NCBI GenBank assembly: GCA_021399435.1
Contig: JAJTUP010000002.1
Span: 62,001 to 126,000, forward strand
Source: Diaporthe sp. PMI_573
Lineage: Eukaryota; Ascomycota; Sordariomycetes; Diaporthales; Diaporthaceae
Length of the DNA: 64,000 nt
Reading direction: 5' to 3'
The notes beneath the pieces are model-generated. The model had not been told where the DNA came from and ran no database searches. It saw only the letters and a program-made list of their open reading frames with translations. The position numbers and the translations under genes are program-made. Below, in pieces: positions 34,111-44,969 of the stretch; within the stretch, counting starts at the first letter, position 1; every line of letters starts with the position of its first letter.

Positions 34111-35914
34111 ATTCTTATGCCATGCGGACGAAGCTTGTGAGGAAGACCAGCTCCTGATAGAGTGGCGCCTAGCCTGCCTCGCTGCCGCCCTCCTCCAGGC
34201 GATGGACGCTGCAGAATTCTGCGGCGCCAACTTGGGATGAGAGGGCACGAAGCACGGCCGTGGTCGATGGGAGTGGGATGGGGTCGCAAGTCGCAGTGTC
34301 CGAGCGAGCAGCTGAGTCGTGAACGGGTTGTGGTCCAGGGAAAGTAAGGTGGTCGGCTGCTACTGAAGCTGGTTGTTTGGCCAAGAACGACAAGAGACAG
34401 AGGCAGCTGGGAAGGCAGCATAAATCAAGCCTGAGGTGGCGTCACAGAAGATAATACGTGCATGTGACAAGACACAAGTGCGAGCGAGGATTATGCGACG
34501 AAGTCTTGGATTAAAGGGTCATGCTATGTCGGGCCGGGTCTGGTCGACCGTCAAGGTTCATAATTAGAAGTTGTCAGGTTGTTGGGTCTCAGTCGCAGGT
34601 CGCGCCCGGCCCCCAATGAGGGCCTGTGGATTCGACCACGCGGCACCCCCCATCAGCTGGGTTGGATGACTCTGGCAGTCCCGAAGGAGCTATGACGTCC
34701 CTGCAGCCAGTCCCGCCACTTGCCGTTTTCAGGGGCAGATCGGCCGGCAGGAGCCGAGCACCTACAGTACCTAGGCTTGGAGCTCCAGCTTGACATTTGA
34801 GTGTAACCGTCGGTCGCATGCCGCGTTGATCAATTTCGTATTTGAGTCTGCCCACCGTTTTCCGAGGGGTTTTAATGTCAATTAATGTCAATGATTTCCA
34901 CCGATTTCCACAGCTTCCCACTAACAATTCGCCCGGGCGAATCATCTCCAGCATCAAAGCTTCTTGGCGATGGAAAAACATCGCGATCCCCGGTCCTTCC
35001 GAGTGGGCGACACTCACGGTCCCACCACCTGGCCCTTATTCCCGAGGCTATTCCTGTCTCTTGTCATCGCCATCGCTTATCTGCAGTCACCAGAGAATTG
35101 AGACAGAATCTTCTCAGTCAGGAACCCAACACCACGTGTCGGTGGCCTCACATCGAAACAGTGTGCGTCCTTCGCCTTGGCAAGGCCAGATATGCCGGCC
35201 AGAATTGCCATGCTTCCGATGCACACATGATTCCACCATGTGGATCCCGACTATACACATACTTTTGAGTCTATCTGGCAAGCGAATCCCGCTACACAGT
35301 ATGCAATCACAGATGATGCAGAAACAGCACAGATGATGCAGAAACAGCACAGATGATGCTTAAACAGTTGTAGTATTTCAATTATTGGCCTGTAAATCGA
35401 CTCCCACAGCCATGTCCGCGTAATCAGCTAACCTGCGATGGGCATGGTCGCAACAGGTGGGGGTTGAATGCCATGTGCTACTTTCATCGGTGGCCGACGA
35501 CAACATTTGATCAAGACCTGACAAACCAACCTATTGCCACAGTCACTGCTGTCATTCACTGAGGCTTTTCACAGCCCTTATTCACTGCGTATGCGCTTAG
35601 TATTTATCGCATAGAACTGAGGGCTTCTTTGCCGTCCTCCCCGCTTCGTATGCAGCCTGCCGTGCCTTCTCTGCTGCAGTGCTCCCTCGCAATCTCTCCA
35701 CGTCCCGAATCCCACCGTTTGCAACCACCACGTCAGAATCTTACGACCTTCAACCCGGTGTCGCACCAACGAACGTGGTCAAATCGTGGGCACAATTCGG
35801 CGTGTTCACTCTTCTTTCGACTTTGTCGTCAAGAACAACACGGAAACTTTGCAAAAAGATCTGCCTCCACTGTACCTCCAAACCAATTGCATCTCCAAGC
35901 CACGACCAGACACG
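34111..35914. other. 1.8-kb intergenic region, no gene recognised
   Basis: Region between the divergent starts of the phospholipase and the 2EXR gene. It contains the 20-bp tandem repeat listed separately. Overlapping short frames at 34842-35336 are not supported as genes. Confidence 0.6.
35308..35367. repeat. 20-bp tandem repeat, three units
   Basis: The unit CACAGATGATGCAGAAACAG occurs exactly at 35308-35327 and 35328-35347 and with two changes at 35348-35367. It lies in intergenic sequence. Confidence 0.9.
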
Positions 35915-37051
35915 ATGGCATCAGTACCTGCTACGGCGTTCCCTCGCTTCCTCGACCTCCCATTCGAGATCCGCTGGGAGATCTACAACCTCTGTCTGCC
36001 AACTCGCGTCGTCGACAGCGCGATCGTCCCTGATCTTATTACCCCCAGCATGCCGTGTTACCTCCCCTACCGCAAGCAAGCTCCAGCCTTCAGGTACATT
36101 GTGGCCAAATACAGCAGGATGCCGGCCGTTTGCAGGGCCATTCCAGAGGTGTATCGCAAGCTCAGGCAACATATGGTCCCTCCACCGGCCAACGAGTGGG
36201 CCTGGACCTGGGACAATGATGGTGATGGCCCAAAAGTGATTTACCAAGATCCGAGGCCGATTCTTTTTAACCCGAAGTCTGACGTTGTCTACATTTCGCC
36301 TCGCGATTATGACTCGTTCAATGACCCGCAGATGATTTCCAGGAGCCCATGCTGGCTTGCGAGGAACCCGGACGCCGTCGTGGCTATCGATGAGTGGTTC
36401 ATACAAACTCTTGGAAGCGAAACTTCGATCGCGAACTACTGCTTTCTGGGCAGGAAAAACTGCACCATCATCCTCAGCGAAACGAGGCTCGTCAAGCCGA
36501 TGAAATCCATCACTTCATCCGGTCTCTTCGGTCTTTTCGGCGAGGAACGAACCGTGCTTGTGGACGTCGACGACCTTGACCGTATCGACTATTTCGACAA
36601 GAAGCTCAACGGCCAGGACATCCATCCCCGCAAGTGGCTCGAAGACCCGGTCATGCCCGGAGGCGTAAGGCGTTACAGTTCACACGGCACTGTCGACTTC
36701 CGACGGGCATGGGACGAGGACTCGCCGGTTGTCAGTGCCGAAGAGCGCTCCCAGCTCATCGCAAAAGACAAGAATGAAATGCTGCGTCGAGTCAAACTGG
36801 CCTGGCTGAAGACCAACGGGTGCTGGGCCGAGCCGAGCACGACAGACCCGTATTTCTTGCCATTCAAGCGCTGCCGGCACTCTCCACCAGGTTGGGATTT
36901 GCTCTTCGACGAGGAGCACCCCACCGCCAAACTCTGGCTGGACAAGCTTCCAGCTTTCTCGTTTGCCGTGCGGGTGCTCGCGCAAGATCTTGAAGAGTGC
37001 TCAAGGCTGTGGGGAGCTGAGCTCACCTGGAATGGGTATAGTACATACTAG
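35915..37051 (+). CDS. 2EXR-domain protein
   Basis: Single exon, 378 residues. The N-terminus (FPRFLDLPFEIRWEIYNLCL, residues about 9-28) is the fungal 2EXR signature, a short segment related to F-box-like motifs found in large ascomycete families. It is followed by VYISPRDYDSF and a long C-terminal region with no catalytic motif. Function of the family is unknown. The frame is open upstream but ATG 35915 is the first methionine in frame. No signal peptide or membrane segment. Confidence 0.75.
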   Translation: MASVPATAFPRFLDLPFEIRWEIYNLCLPTRVVDSAIVPDLITPSMPCYLPYRKQAPAFRYIVAKYSRMPAVCRAIPEVYRKLRQHMVPPPANEWAWTWDNDGDGPKVIYQDPRPILFNPKSDVVYISPRDYDSFNDPQMISRSPCWLARNPDAVVAIDEWFIQTLGSETSIANYCFLGRKNCTIILSETRLVKPMKSITSSGLFGLFGEERTVLVDVDDLDRIDYFDKKLNGQDIHPRKWLEDPVMPGGVRRYSSHGTVDFRRAWDEDSPVVSAEERSQLIAKDKNEMLRRVKLAWLKTNGCWAEPSTTDPYFLPFKRCRHSPPGWDLLFDEEHPTAKLWLDKLPAFSFAVRVLAQDLEECSRLWGAELTWNGYSTY

Positions 37052-38102
37052 TAACGTTGGAGACGCAGCGAATGTGCCGAGGGCAAGAGACTGGAAGAAG
37101 ATGAGACAGTATGGGCGATGAGCATGACAAAATGGCATGCACAACACGTTGGCAGTCACGTAGACATGCCCGCCTACTTTCGACAAGGCCTCGTTGAACA
37201 AATGTCATTTGGAGTCGCCGCAGGCTCTCCAGGTTCTAGATCGCCGGATGGGTCACTGCTATCTCGGAAATTCCAGGACTGCTGCGGGCTGTGCCCTCCA
37301 CACGAGTCCTGGTCGAGGTAGTCCAGCATAGCGGGATTGTGTTGAGCCCAGTTCGCCATTCGGGAGGGACCAAGCTCTTCGTCCTTGCCACTCATCTGAT
37401 GGAGACGGCAACATTTCGGCCCTGCGCCTCAATGGCACAGACGCCTAGGAGTACTCAGTGTTGAAGGAGCTCGCCCGCGTACGGCAGTACCATTAGAAGA
37501 TGAAGAAGGCCGAAGTGCCACCAGAGCGTGAATACAATCAGAGAATTTACCTCACAAAATTTTATTAGACCCTGTGCACATATACAATGCTTTGACCATG
37601 CATAATACGTATGTATCTATGTGCACCATCAATAGATCACACCGTGAGGATGAGACTTTGGCGGAACTATACGATACAGTCTTGTGTAGCGGTAGCAACG
37701 TTTTATTTTTGTCGATAACCCTATATATGAGCATTGCAGAAGTTTGGTGGTTCTTGGCGGCACATAGGAGGGGCAGAGCGTAGCTTCAACTGGTCAGCCT
37801 GTGCCCTTTAGGTAGCATCCAGTTGGTTCGCGACGTGGACCCGCGTCCCGAAAGGCAACCAACACCGGAATCCTACGAGATTGTGTTGTTCACCAACAAA
37901 CATTTTTAGCCAACAGGGAACGTGCTTAAAATAACTTCGACTACCAAAGCTTCGTGGCGTTTATCCACTACAAGATGAGAAATCAGAAAATTTCTGGTGT
38001 CTCACCAGCCCACAATATATTTAAGCACTAGTGTGCTTCGGGAATCTATAGCTTCGCTCTGTCAACATCAGTGCCACAGGTGAACAACACCAAAGTATCA
38101 GA
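37052..38102. other. Intergenic region, no gene seen
   Basis: About 1 kb upstream of the second P450. AT-rich sequence with only short frames; likely the P450 promoter and the 2EXR 3' UTR. Confidence 0.6.
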
Positions 38103-39874
38103 ATGTCAGACTCCACATTTCTCAGAAACTTTGCCATTGGCTGCCTTGGCATTGTTTTTGCCTTCATCTGGCTACGGCAGAAGTTGATGCCAAAGCCATA
38201 CCCGGGCATTCCGTACAATGAAGAGTCCATCGGACGCATCACGGGAGACATTCCGAACCTGATACCATTCATCGAGGCCACCAACGAGTTTTCCAACTCC
38301 CTCTTTTCAGTAACAACTCAAAATCTAGGCGCGCCTATTGCCCAGCTGCTATTTCCCGGCATCCGGAAACCCATGGTCGTTATTGAGGATCCTCGAGAGA
38401 TCGAAGACATCATGATCAGGCGGAACAAAGAATTCGACAAGGCGCCAATGTCAGTGGATATGGTCGCGCCAATGTTTCCAAACGGGACTCTTGCACAATA
38501 CACCACGCCGCAGCTGCGCGCCCAGAAGCGACTCTGGCAGGACGTCATGAAACCCGAATTCCTCCGCAGAGTTGCAGCACCCAACATCCACAAGGCAGCT
38601 CTGGAGCTCGTGGATCTGTGGCGGCTCAAGGCAGCGTCAGTCTACAAGGATCGACCTTTCAAGGTTCACGATGACCTTAAGGATGCTGCGCTGGACGCAA
38701 TGTGGGTAGCCGTGGTGGGCGAAGAACCAGGCTTGACGAGGTACAACGCCAGGATGCTGGAGAAACAGCTTGCCGGAGACCAAGGAGCGGGCGATGAGCC
38801 TGCCCCTCGTGGTGCGTTTCTCAAAGAAGAGGTCCGCTACATCGGAGAAACCATCTCTAAGAATTCCACTCACCCTCTGCCGACATGGGCTCAAAAGTTC
38901 GAGACCTACACACCACGCTACCGAAAGTTCAGACGGACTGTCCTCTCGGGAGTTGGACGTGTGATGAAGACAGCCGTGGAGCGGTTCCAGCTCTTGGAGA
39001 TAGGACAGCTCGAGTCTGATGCTCTGGATCAGTGCATGATGGACCTTGTCCTCCGCCGGCAGATTCTCGAGGCCAGGAAAGCAGGCAAACCCCCCTCAGA
39101 CCCCACCAAGGACATCAGCATGCTGGATGAGTTATTCGTCATGCTGGTTGGCGGCCACGACTCCACCGCCAACGCCCTCACATGGTTCCTGAGGTTCATG
39201 GAATCCAACCCAGGCGTCCAAACCGAGCTCCGCGCCGCGCTGCGTGCCGCCTTTCCTGGGCCGGAACCCCCAACCGTCAACGAGATCATCCAGACTGAAA
39301 TTCCCTACCTCGACGGAGCTTGCGAAGAGGGTCTTCGTCTCGCGGGCACCGCAAAAGCCATGCTCCGCCAGGCAGTGGTCGATACGGAAATCCTTGGGTG
39401 CCGGATCCCAAAGGGCACGGAATTATTCTTCAACCTGCATATCAACCGTCAACCTGCACCCGTTGACGAGGCCAAGCGCAGTCACAGCAGTCAAGAGGCC
39501 GCGAGCAAGCGCGGCGATGGGTTTCAGGGGCCCGCTGGCCGCGACCTTCGCCGCTTCGAGCCAAAGAGGTGGCTGGTCAAAGATGAATCTGGCCAGGAAG
39601 TGTTCAATCCATTTGCGCTTCCCAATCTTGCCTTTGGTGGCGGGTACAGAGGCTGCTTCGGTGAGTCTTTTGACTAATTTTCGTACTTGTTTGTCATCCC
39701 ACTAATACTTCACTAGGTCGCCGTCTGGCTACGATGGAGTTTCGCATTTTGATTGTTCTCTTGATCTTGAACTTCGAATTTCTGCCTCTTCCGGAAGACC
39801 TGAGCGGCTGGAGCGCGCAAGAGAAGATTTTCAGGCATCCTGACTTTCCTTACGCAAGAATTAAGATTCTATGA
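38103..39874 (+). CDS. Cytochrome P450 monooxygenase
   Basis: Two exons (38103-39660 and 39717-39874; 56-nt intron, GTGAGT donor, CACTAG acceptor) encode 571 residues. An N-terminal anchor (FAIGCLGIVFAFIWL) puts it in the ER membrane. Visible P450 motifs are the I-helix oxygen-binding LVGGHDSTANALTW, EXXR (EEGLRL), FEPKRW and heme-binding FGGGYRGCFG, with the heme loop split by the intron immediately after the Cys-Phe codons. The second exon supplies RRLATMEFR and the C-terminus. No close neighbour suggests a pathway. The substrate cannot be told from sequence. Unlike the P450 at 18.3 kb the frame is intact. Confidence 0.9.
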
Positions 39875-40577
39875 ATGCGGGCCAAGTGATATGGCATGCA
39901 AGCCATTAGGGCCACGAATCGATCAATGTGTAAGAGGTAATCACCTCTATCTATAGAAACAGCGGTGGTAATTTCAACGCGTAAAATGCAACACCAAGTC
40001 AGATCTGACCCAAAAATGTGTCCGAAGATTCAACTGAGCTCATCTCAGAGATGATGGAAGTCATCGCGACACACAGCATTGTACACTGTTACGTAGCATA
40101 ACGGTAGATTCAGAGTGTTCCTGGACTCAACTGATGGTGTTTCGCACCGAGCCTACCCTAGCATTATCTTCAACATGATCTTAGGTCGTCAGACTGCAAC
40201 GCTCCACGTCGGGATACATTTGAAGTCAGACAAGCGCACAATGAGCCTTGGAATTCGATGTCAAGGGGTAAAGGTCACCGTGGCGAGAGAAAGAGACAAA
40301 GATCAAATTTGCGTAGAATATTCTCAAAAGCCTGGATACTAGGCTGGGGAAAGACTGTAGGATAGTAGCTGTGAATGATGTCACCCGAGTCCCGAGGTCC
40401 CGTGACATGGCGTCCATATCGCGAAAGGGAATCCCTGTCCGCCAAGGGTCGAGCCGCGCCAAACCGTCGACTTGTAACGACATCCTCTCCAACTGCGACC
40501 GCATTCCTGCGAACGCGATCAATGGGACACTCAAGTGTCTATGTAACGAAGAATCATCTACGCGCTCGTCCGTGAAA
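39875..40577. other. Intergenic region, no gene recognised
   Basis: About 700 bp, presumably P450 3' UTR and the promoter of the SRAP gene. Short overlapping frames only. Confidence 0.6.
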
Positions 40578-41992
40578 ATGTGTGGGAGATATGCTCTCGC
40601 CCTGGTATGACCTCATCGACTCCTGCCCGTCCGCAGACCCCCGGCAAGCTGACCAGGCAACCATAGCGTCTGTCGCAGGTGCGCCAAATGCTACAGAACG
40701 ATGACATGCCGGTCTGGGACGCTCCGGCTGACGAGGGTGACGGCGCTCCTCGCCAGAGCTACAACTTCGCGCCTGGGTACCACGGCATCGTGTATCGCGC
40801 GGATGTGCCCGACTGGGGAGCCGGTCCGCGCCGCGAGGCCAAGTCCAGCAAGGGCGCGAAGGCCACTACCGAGGACGTGTCTACGCAACCTGAGACTGCG
40901 AAGCAACCTGAATCTGCAGAGACTGAGGCCGCTGGCGACGTTGAAAGCGCCGAGACCCACTACAAGCTGCAGTCGATGAAGTGGGGCCTCATCCCCTTCT
41001 GGACGAAGCGGAACCCGGACTACGGCTCCGTCATGAAGACGATCAACTGCCGAGACGATTCCCTTGCGCAGGCGGGTGGGATGTGGAGCTCGATGAAGGG
41101 TCGGAAGAGGTGTGTCGTCGTTGCGCAGGGGTTCTACGAGTGGCTGAAGAGTGGTAAGGAGAAGATGCCGCATTTTGTGAAGCGCAAGGATGGCCGTCTG
41201 ATGTGCTTCGCCGGGCTTTGGGACTGCGTGCAATACGAAGGTAAGTAGCGATCTGTTTCTTCTGTTACCATGCCTGGAGGACATCAAGGCAGACTGACAA
41301 GTTTAGATGACGATCAAAAACACTACACTTACACCGTCATTACGACGGATTCGAATAAGCAGCTCAAATTCCTGCATGACCGCATGCCTGTCATCCTGGA
41401 TCCCGGGTCGGACAACATGAAGACATGGCTCGACCCTCAACGCTTTGAATGGTCAAAGGGTCTCCAGGATTGTCTTAAGCCCTTCGATGGTGAGCTGGAA
41501 TGCTACCCCGTCAGCAAGGAGGTCGGAAAGGTCGGCAACAATTCTCCTACTTTCATCATCCCTATTGCAAGTAAGGAGAACAAAAACAACATCGCAAACT
41601 TCTTTGCCAATGCCAAGGCAAAAAAGGAGACCTCGGTGGCCGACGTGGAGGTTAAGAAGGAGGAAGTGGGAAAGGAGCCAACACGTGAGGCTAAAACGGT
41701 AGACGATGTCGCCAGGGGCGCAGATGATGGTGGAAGTGGAATCTCACCAACCTCTGGAACGAAGAGGAAAGCAGACTCAGAACTGGAAGATGAGGAAACA
41801 CATCCCACCAAAAGGGGCCCTGTCCCTGCTTCCCCAACAAAGGTCAAAACATCTCCCTCGCCGTCCCCAAGCAAAGCGGCCCCAAAAAGCGCCAGGACGA
41901 TCAGTTCGACGAGCAACGGCACCAAGAGCCCCGCCAAGGGCAAGACGAGCGGGACGCAGAAGATCACAAAGTTCTTTGGGAATAGTGCTTGA
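40578..41992 (+). CDS. SRAP-domain abasic-site DNA-protein crosslinking protein (HMCES/YedK type)
   Basis: Three exons (40578-40604, 40679-41240, 41307-41992; introns of 74 and 66 nt) encode 424 residues. The first exon has just nine codons and starts MCGRYALAL, with the catalytic Cys2 that crosslinks to abasic sites once Met1 is removed. Further SRAP residues are visible: SMKWGLIPFW, INCRDDS, AQGFYEW (catalytic Glu) and HDRMPVIL (catalytic His). The C-terminal third is basic and low-complexity, ending TQKITKFFG, which resembles a PCNA-interacting PIP box. SRAP proteins shield abasic sites in single-stranded DNA at replication forks. An alternative second-exon start near 40640 cannot be excluded because the RPSQ-like residues of the family are not seen. 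Confidence 0.9.
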
Positions 41993-42649
41993 TTTTCTTC
42001 TCCGGTTGCGGGCTTCGGCCATTTTTAAGTAATTACGGTTTTTCCTGCTGTCTGGCGTTCAGGGTTGAGAGCCAACAAAACAAAAGGATGAGGGTGGTCC
42101 ATTTAATTTGTGCAATATAATGGACTAAGCAATGAGGGTCAATTCTGCTGTGGGCTGTATTGAAGAGCGTTAGCGAGGACTGCAGGGAAGCCTGCGGTTG
42201 CCGTCTTCTGAATCAGTTTTCAGCTACCTAGGTACAAGGTGGGTGTTTTCCAGGGAAAGAACTACCAAACCTTACTCGAAAGGTACCCTGGTACCAAGCA
42301 GGCTAGGGACTAGGCATAATTTGTTTGATTTCCCTTCTCAATCCCACTTCTGGCCAGACTTTGGAGCAGCTTGTAGCTTCTGCGTTTGCACCGCATCGTG
42401 CCCCATCCCCTGCCCCTCCCCTCCTACCTTCGACCACGATTTGGACTTCAAACAGTCATTGCGTCCGTCAACTTACTATCGTCCGCATCGCTGTCACGAA
42501 TCCCAAAGCCCATTCTCCCACCACGTTAATTGGAAACCTTCTACCTTTTCTGGTCCTCAACAATCGAACTGTGGGAATCTTGGTGACTCCTCTTTCCAAA
42601 GCTCCTTCCAACCCGACGACAACGTCAACGACGGTCGCCTCGAGCCAAG
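41993..42649. other. Intergenic region
   Basis: About 660 bp between two plus-strand genes. No gene seen; the CT-rich stretch 42390-42640 looks like the 5' leader of the next gene. Confidence 0.6.
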
Positions 42650-44216
42650 ATGGCGGGGCTCCTCGACCTGCCACTCGAGCTTCGAGAGCCGATTCTCTTG
42701 GAAGTGATTGCAGAGACCACTCAACAGCAGCCAGCCAGGGTTCCAAGCTTGGCTGGGCTCGGCAATGGATACCGACGTGTGGAATCGGATGACGAGTGGG
42801 ATTCTACTTTTTTGCAAATCTCTCAAGCGCCATGCGATGTCATTGCTCCATATCAATCAACAAATCCGCGCCGAAGTCATTGACTTCGTGCTTCAAAAAC
42901 TGGGTCAACGGATCGACGATGCCAAAGTGGATGTAATCTACAGAATCGAGACGAAATGGGGGCCAAGTACCCTGTGGGCGACCTGGCTCTCAGCGCCATT
43001 TCCCACCTACCATCTGCATACTCTCCACGCACAGATTCGACAATTTCAAGTTTTCAGAACCGTGATTTCTCAACATCATACACCTGTCAGCCTCATGGAG
43101 GATTGCAAGGATTGGATAGACCCTGAAAATGCTGAAATGCTGCTCAAATTCGTGGCCAAGTCTTTGCACGCACGGGCGGGCAATGCGTCAATTCACGAGA
43201 GCCAGGGAATCGCAGCCCCCCAGGGAAGCCGACCAGCACACCGCACGATCCAGAAGCTCGTCATCAACATTCCTGTCGACCCAGATGCGGGGCATTCGCG
43301 TGAGGCACAGGATATTCACCAGGTTTCCAGCAAAAACGTCCGTTGCATGATCCCGTCCGGAAAGCGCGCCGCCTTGGTCTTTGCCAGCTCCCTGCACGAA
43401 CAGCTGTTGCGCATCTTTGACAACGTACTCAAATTCTGTCACGACAACAGCTTTCGCACCAGAATCTTCGAGTGTGTCGGAGCGATTGACCTGAATGTTG
43501 ACGGCCGGCTGTTCAGAAGGTTGAACTTGAGTCAAATCTTCGCAAACCTTCCCTGTGATGAGCAGTGGTTTGGGTTTGGTTTTAGCAGGGTCGAGTTCTT
43601 CGAGTGGAAGAGAGCTGCTGAAGACAAGCGAAAGGCAGCCGGATTCGAATTGGTCAGGCCCTCAGTTCAAGAGCATGAATTGGCAGGATCCGCAGGGCTG
43701 ATAGCCAGCATACTGGCAGCAAGGGATGAAAGCCTTGGGCGTGAGGTGATCCTACCCTCTGACGACGATACGCCGTCTGCCAGGCAGCCAGAAACACACG
43801 AACAGTTTTTCATTGGGAATGCTCTTTTGGTCCAAGAAAATGGCAGCATGGTCGCCGGGGAAGCAACGTTCTACTATTCTGATCTCTTCATCTGGATGAA
43901 CACGCTCCAGTACGTACGACCACCCGCTACTTTCCCTCCCCTTCATCATGACCAGCCAGACCCTTCCTTTTCAGAGTTGTCTTATGCTCGGAAGGTCTTT
44001 AACAAACAAGCCCTCGGGGATCGACCCAGGGAGAGAGAGGTTGTGCTGTTCGAAGGCGAGACCATACTCTTCTCAGGGGTTGACTACTATGAAACGATCA
44101 CTTCCGGAGACGCCACGTTCTACGGCCGAGCAGAAACGGCAAGCACGGAGCGATCTAGTTCCACCAAAGCCGTCTTTCAAGATGCAAGGGATCACCATGA
44201 TGCTTCTGACATATGA
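42650..44216 (+). CDS. F-box-like fungal protein
   Basis: ATG 42650 opens LLDLPLELREPILLEVI, an F-box-like/2EXR-like start common in ascomycetes. This frame must switch to the long frame that reads SLLHINQQIRAEVIDFVL. A 49-nt intron (42779-42827, GTGGAA donor, TCAAG acceptor) does so in phase, giving 505 residues. The donor is weak, so the splice is the least certain part. The rest has no catalytic motif (segments such as FECVGAIDLNVDGRLF and WFGFGFSRVEFFEW are typical of the family without known function). Likely cytoplasmic or nuclear. Confidence 0.6.
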
Positions 44217-44969
44217 TTCTCGTGTGTACCTGTCGATGAGGGTGGCCTGGAAATGTTTGCAGTGTTCAGAAGACGGGACAACTGAGAAAATCGAAGCCTA
44301 GATTGAAAGCAAGATGGAGAGAGGGAAAAGGAGATTTGATGGGCGAGCGCAACCCCTGCGATCAGCCGTGCCTGGACACGCAGCATGACCTGTGGGGCAC
44401 GGAATCCTCAGCGGTGAACTTGCGAGTTGACCATCACCTCGATGGCTCACTGCTTGGCCTGGCACCGCACAGTATTCCGTATTGTGCCCTGGGTCCGACT
44501 GCAACAAATTTTGGAACTGAGAATGCTCCTCTGCGTCAGGAAGGGGAAGAGAGCTGCACGCAAGACGACTAATGACGGAGCAAGGAAGGAAGACCAAAAG
44601 GGGGTGCTGTCAGGTAGATAATGCCGCATAGCACAAGCATCGCATCGCATCGCCAGACGTACATCAGAAAACGGCACAAGAACACAACACATACAACGCC
44701 AATGACTCCCCTCTCACCTTCCGTAGCCAAGATCACTACTGTATGAAAACATTGCTCTGAATCTGTCCTACACGTTGCACCAGCGACTCGTGAAATGGAC
44801 AAAAACTTGCGTCACGCCGTCCTTGGGAGATTTGCAGGATCTCAGTAATAACAAACCGCAAGTCTGAAAATAGAGTAAAGTTTGACTGGTGTTGTTTCTA
44901 TGCAGGGTATCTTCTAAAAAGTATACAATGACGACACGGTACCTGGGTACACACATATGTACGTGCGAT
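44217..44969. other. Convergent intergenic region
   Basis: About 750 bp between the ends of the F-box-like gene (plus) and the PPR gene (minus). No gene recognised. Confidence 0.6.
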
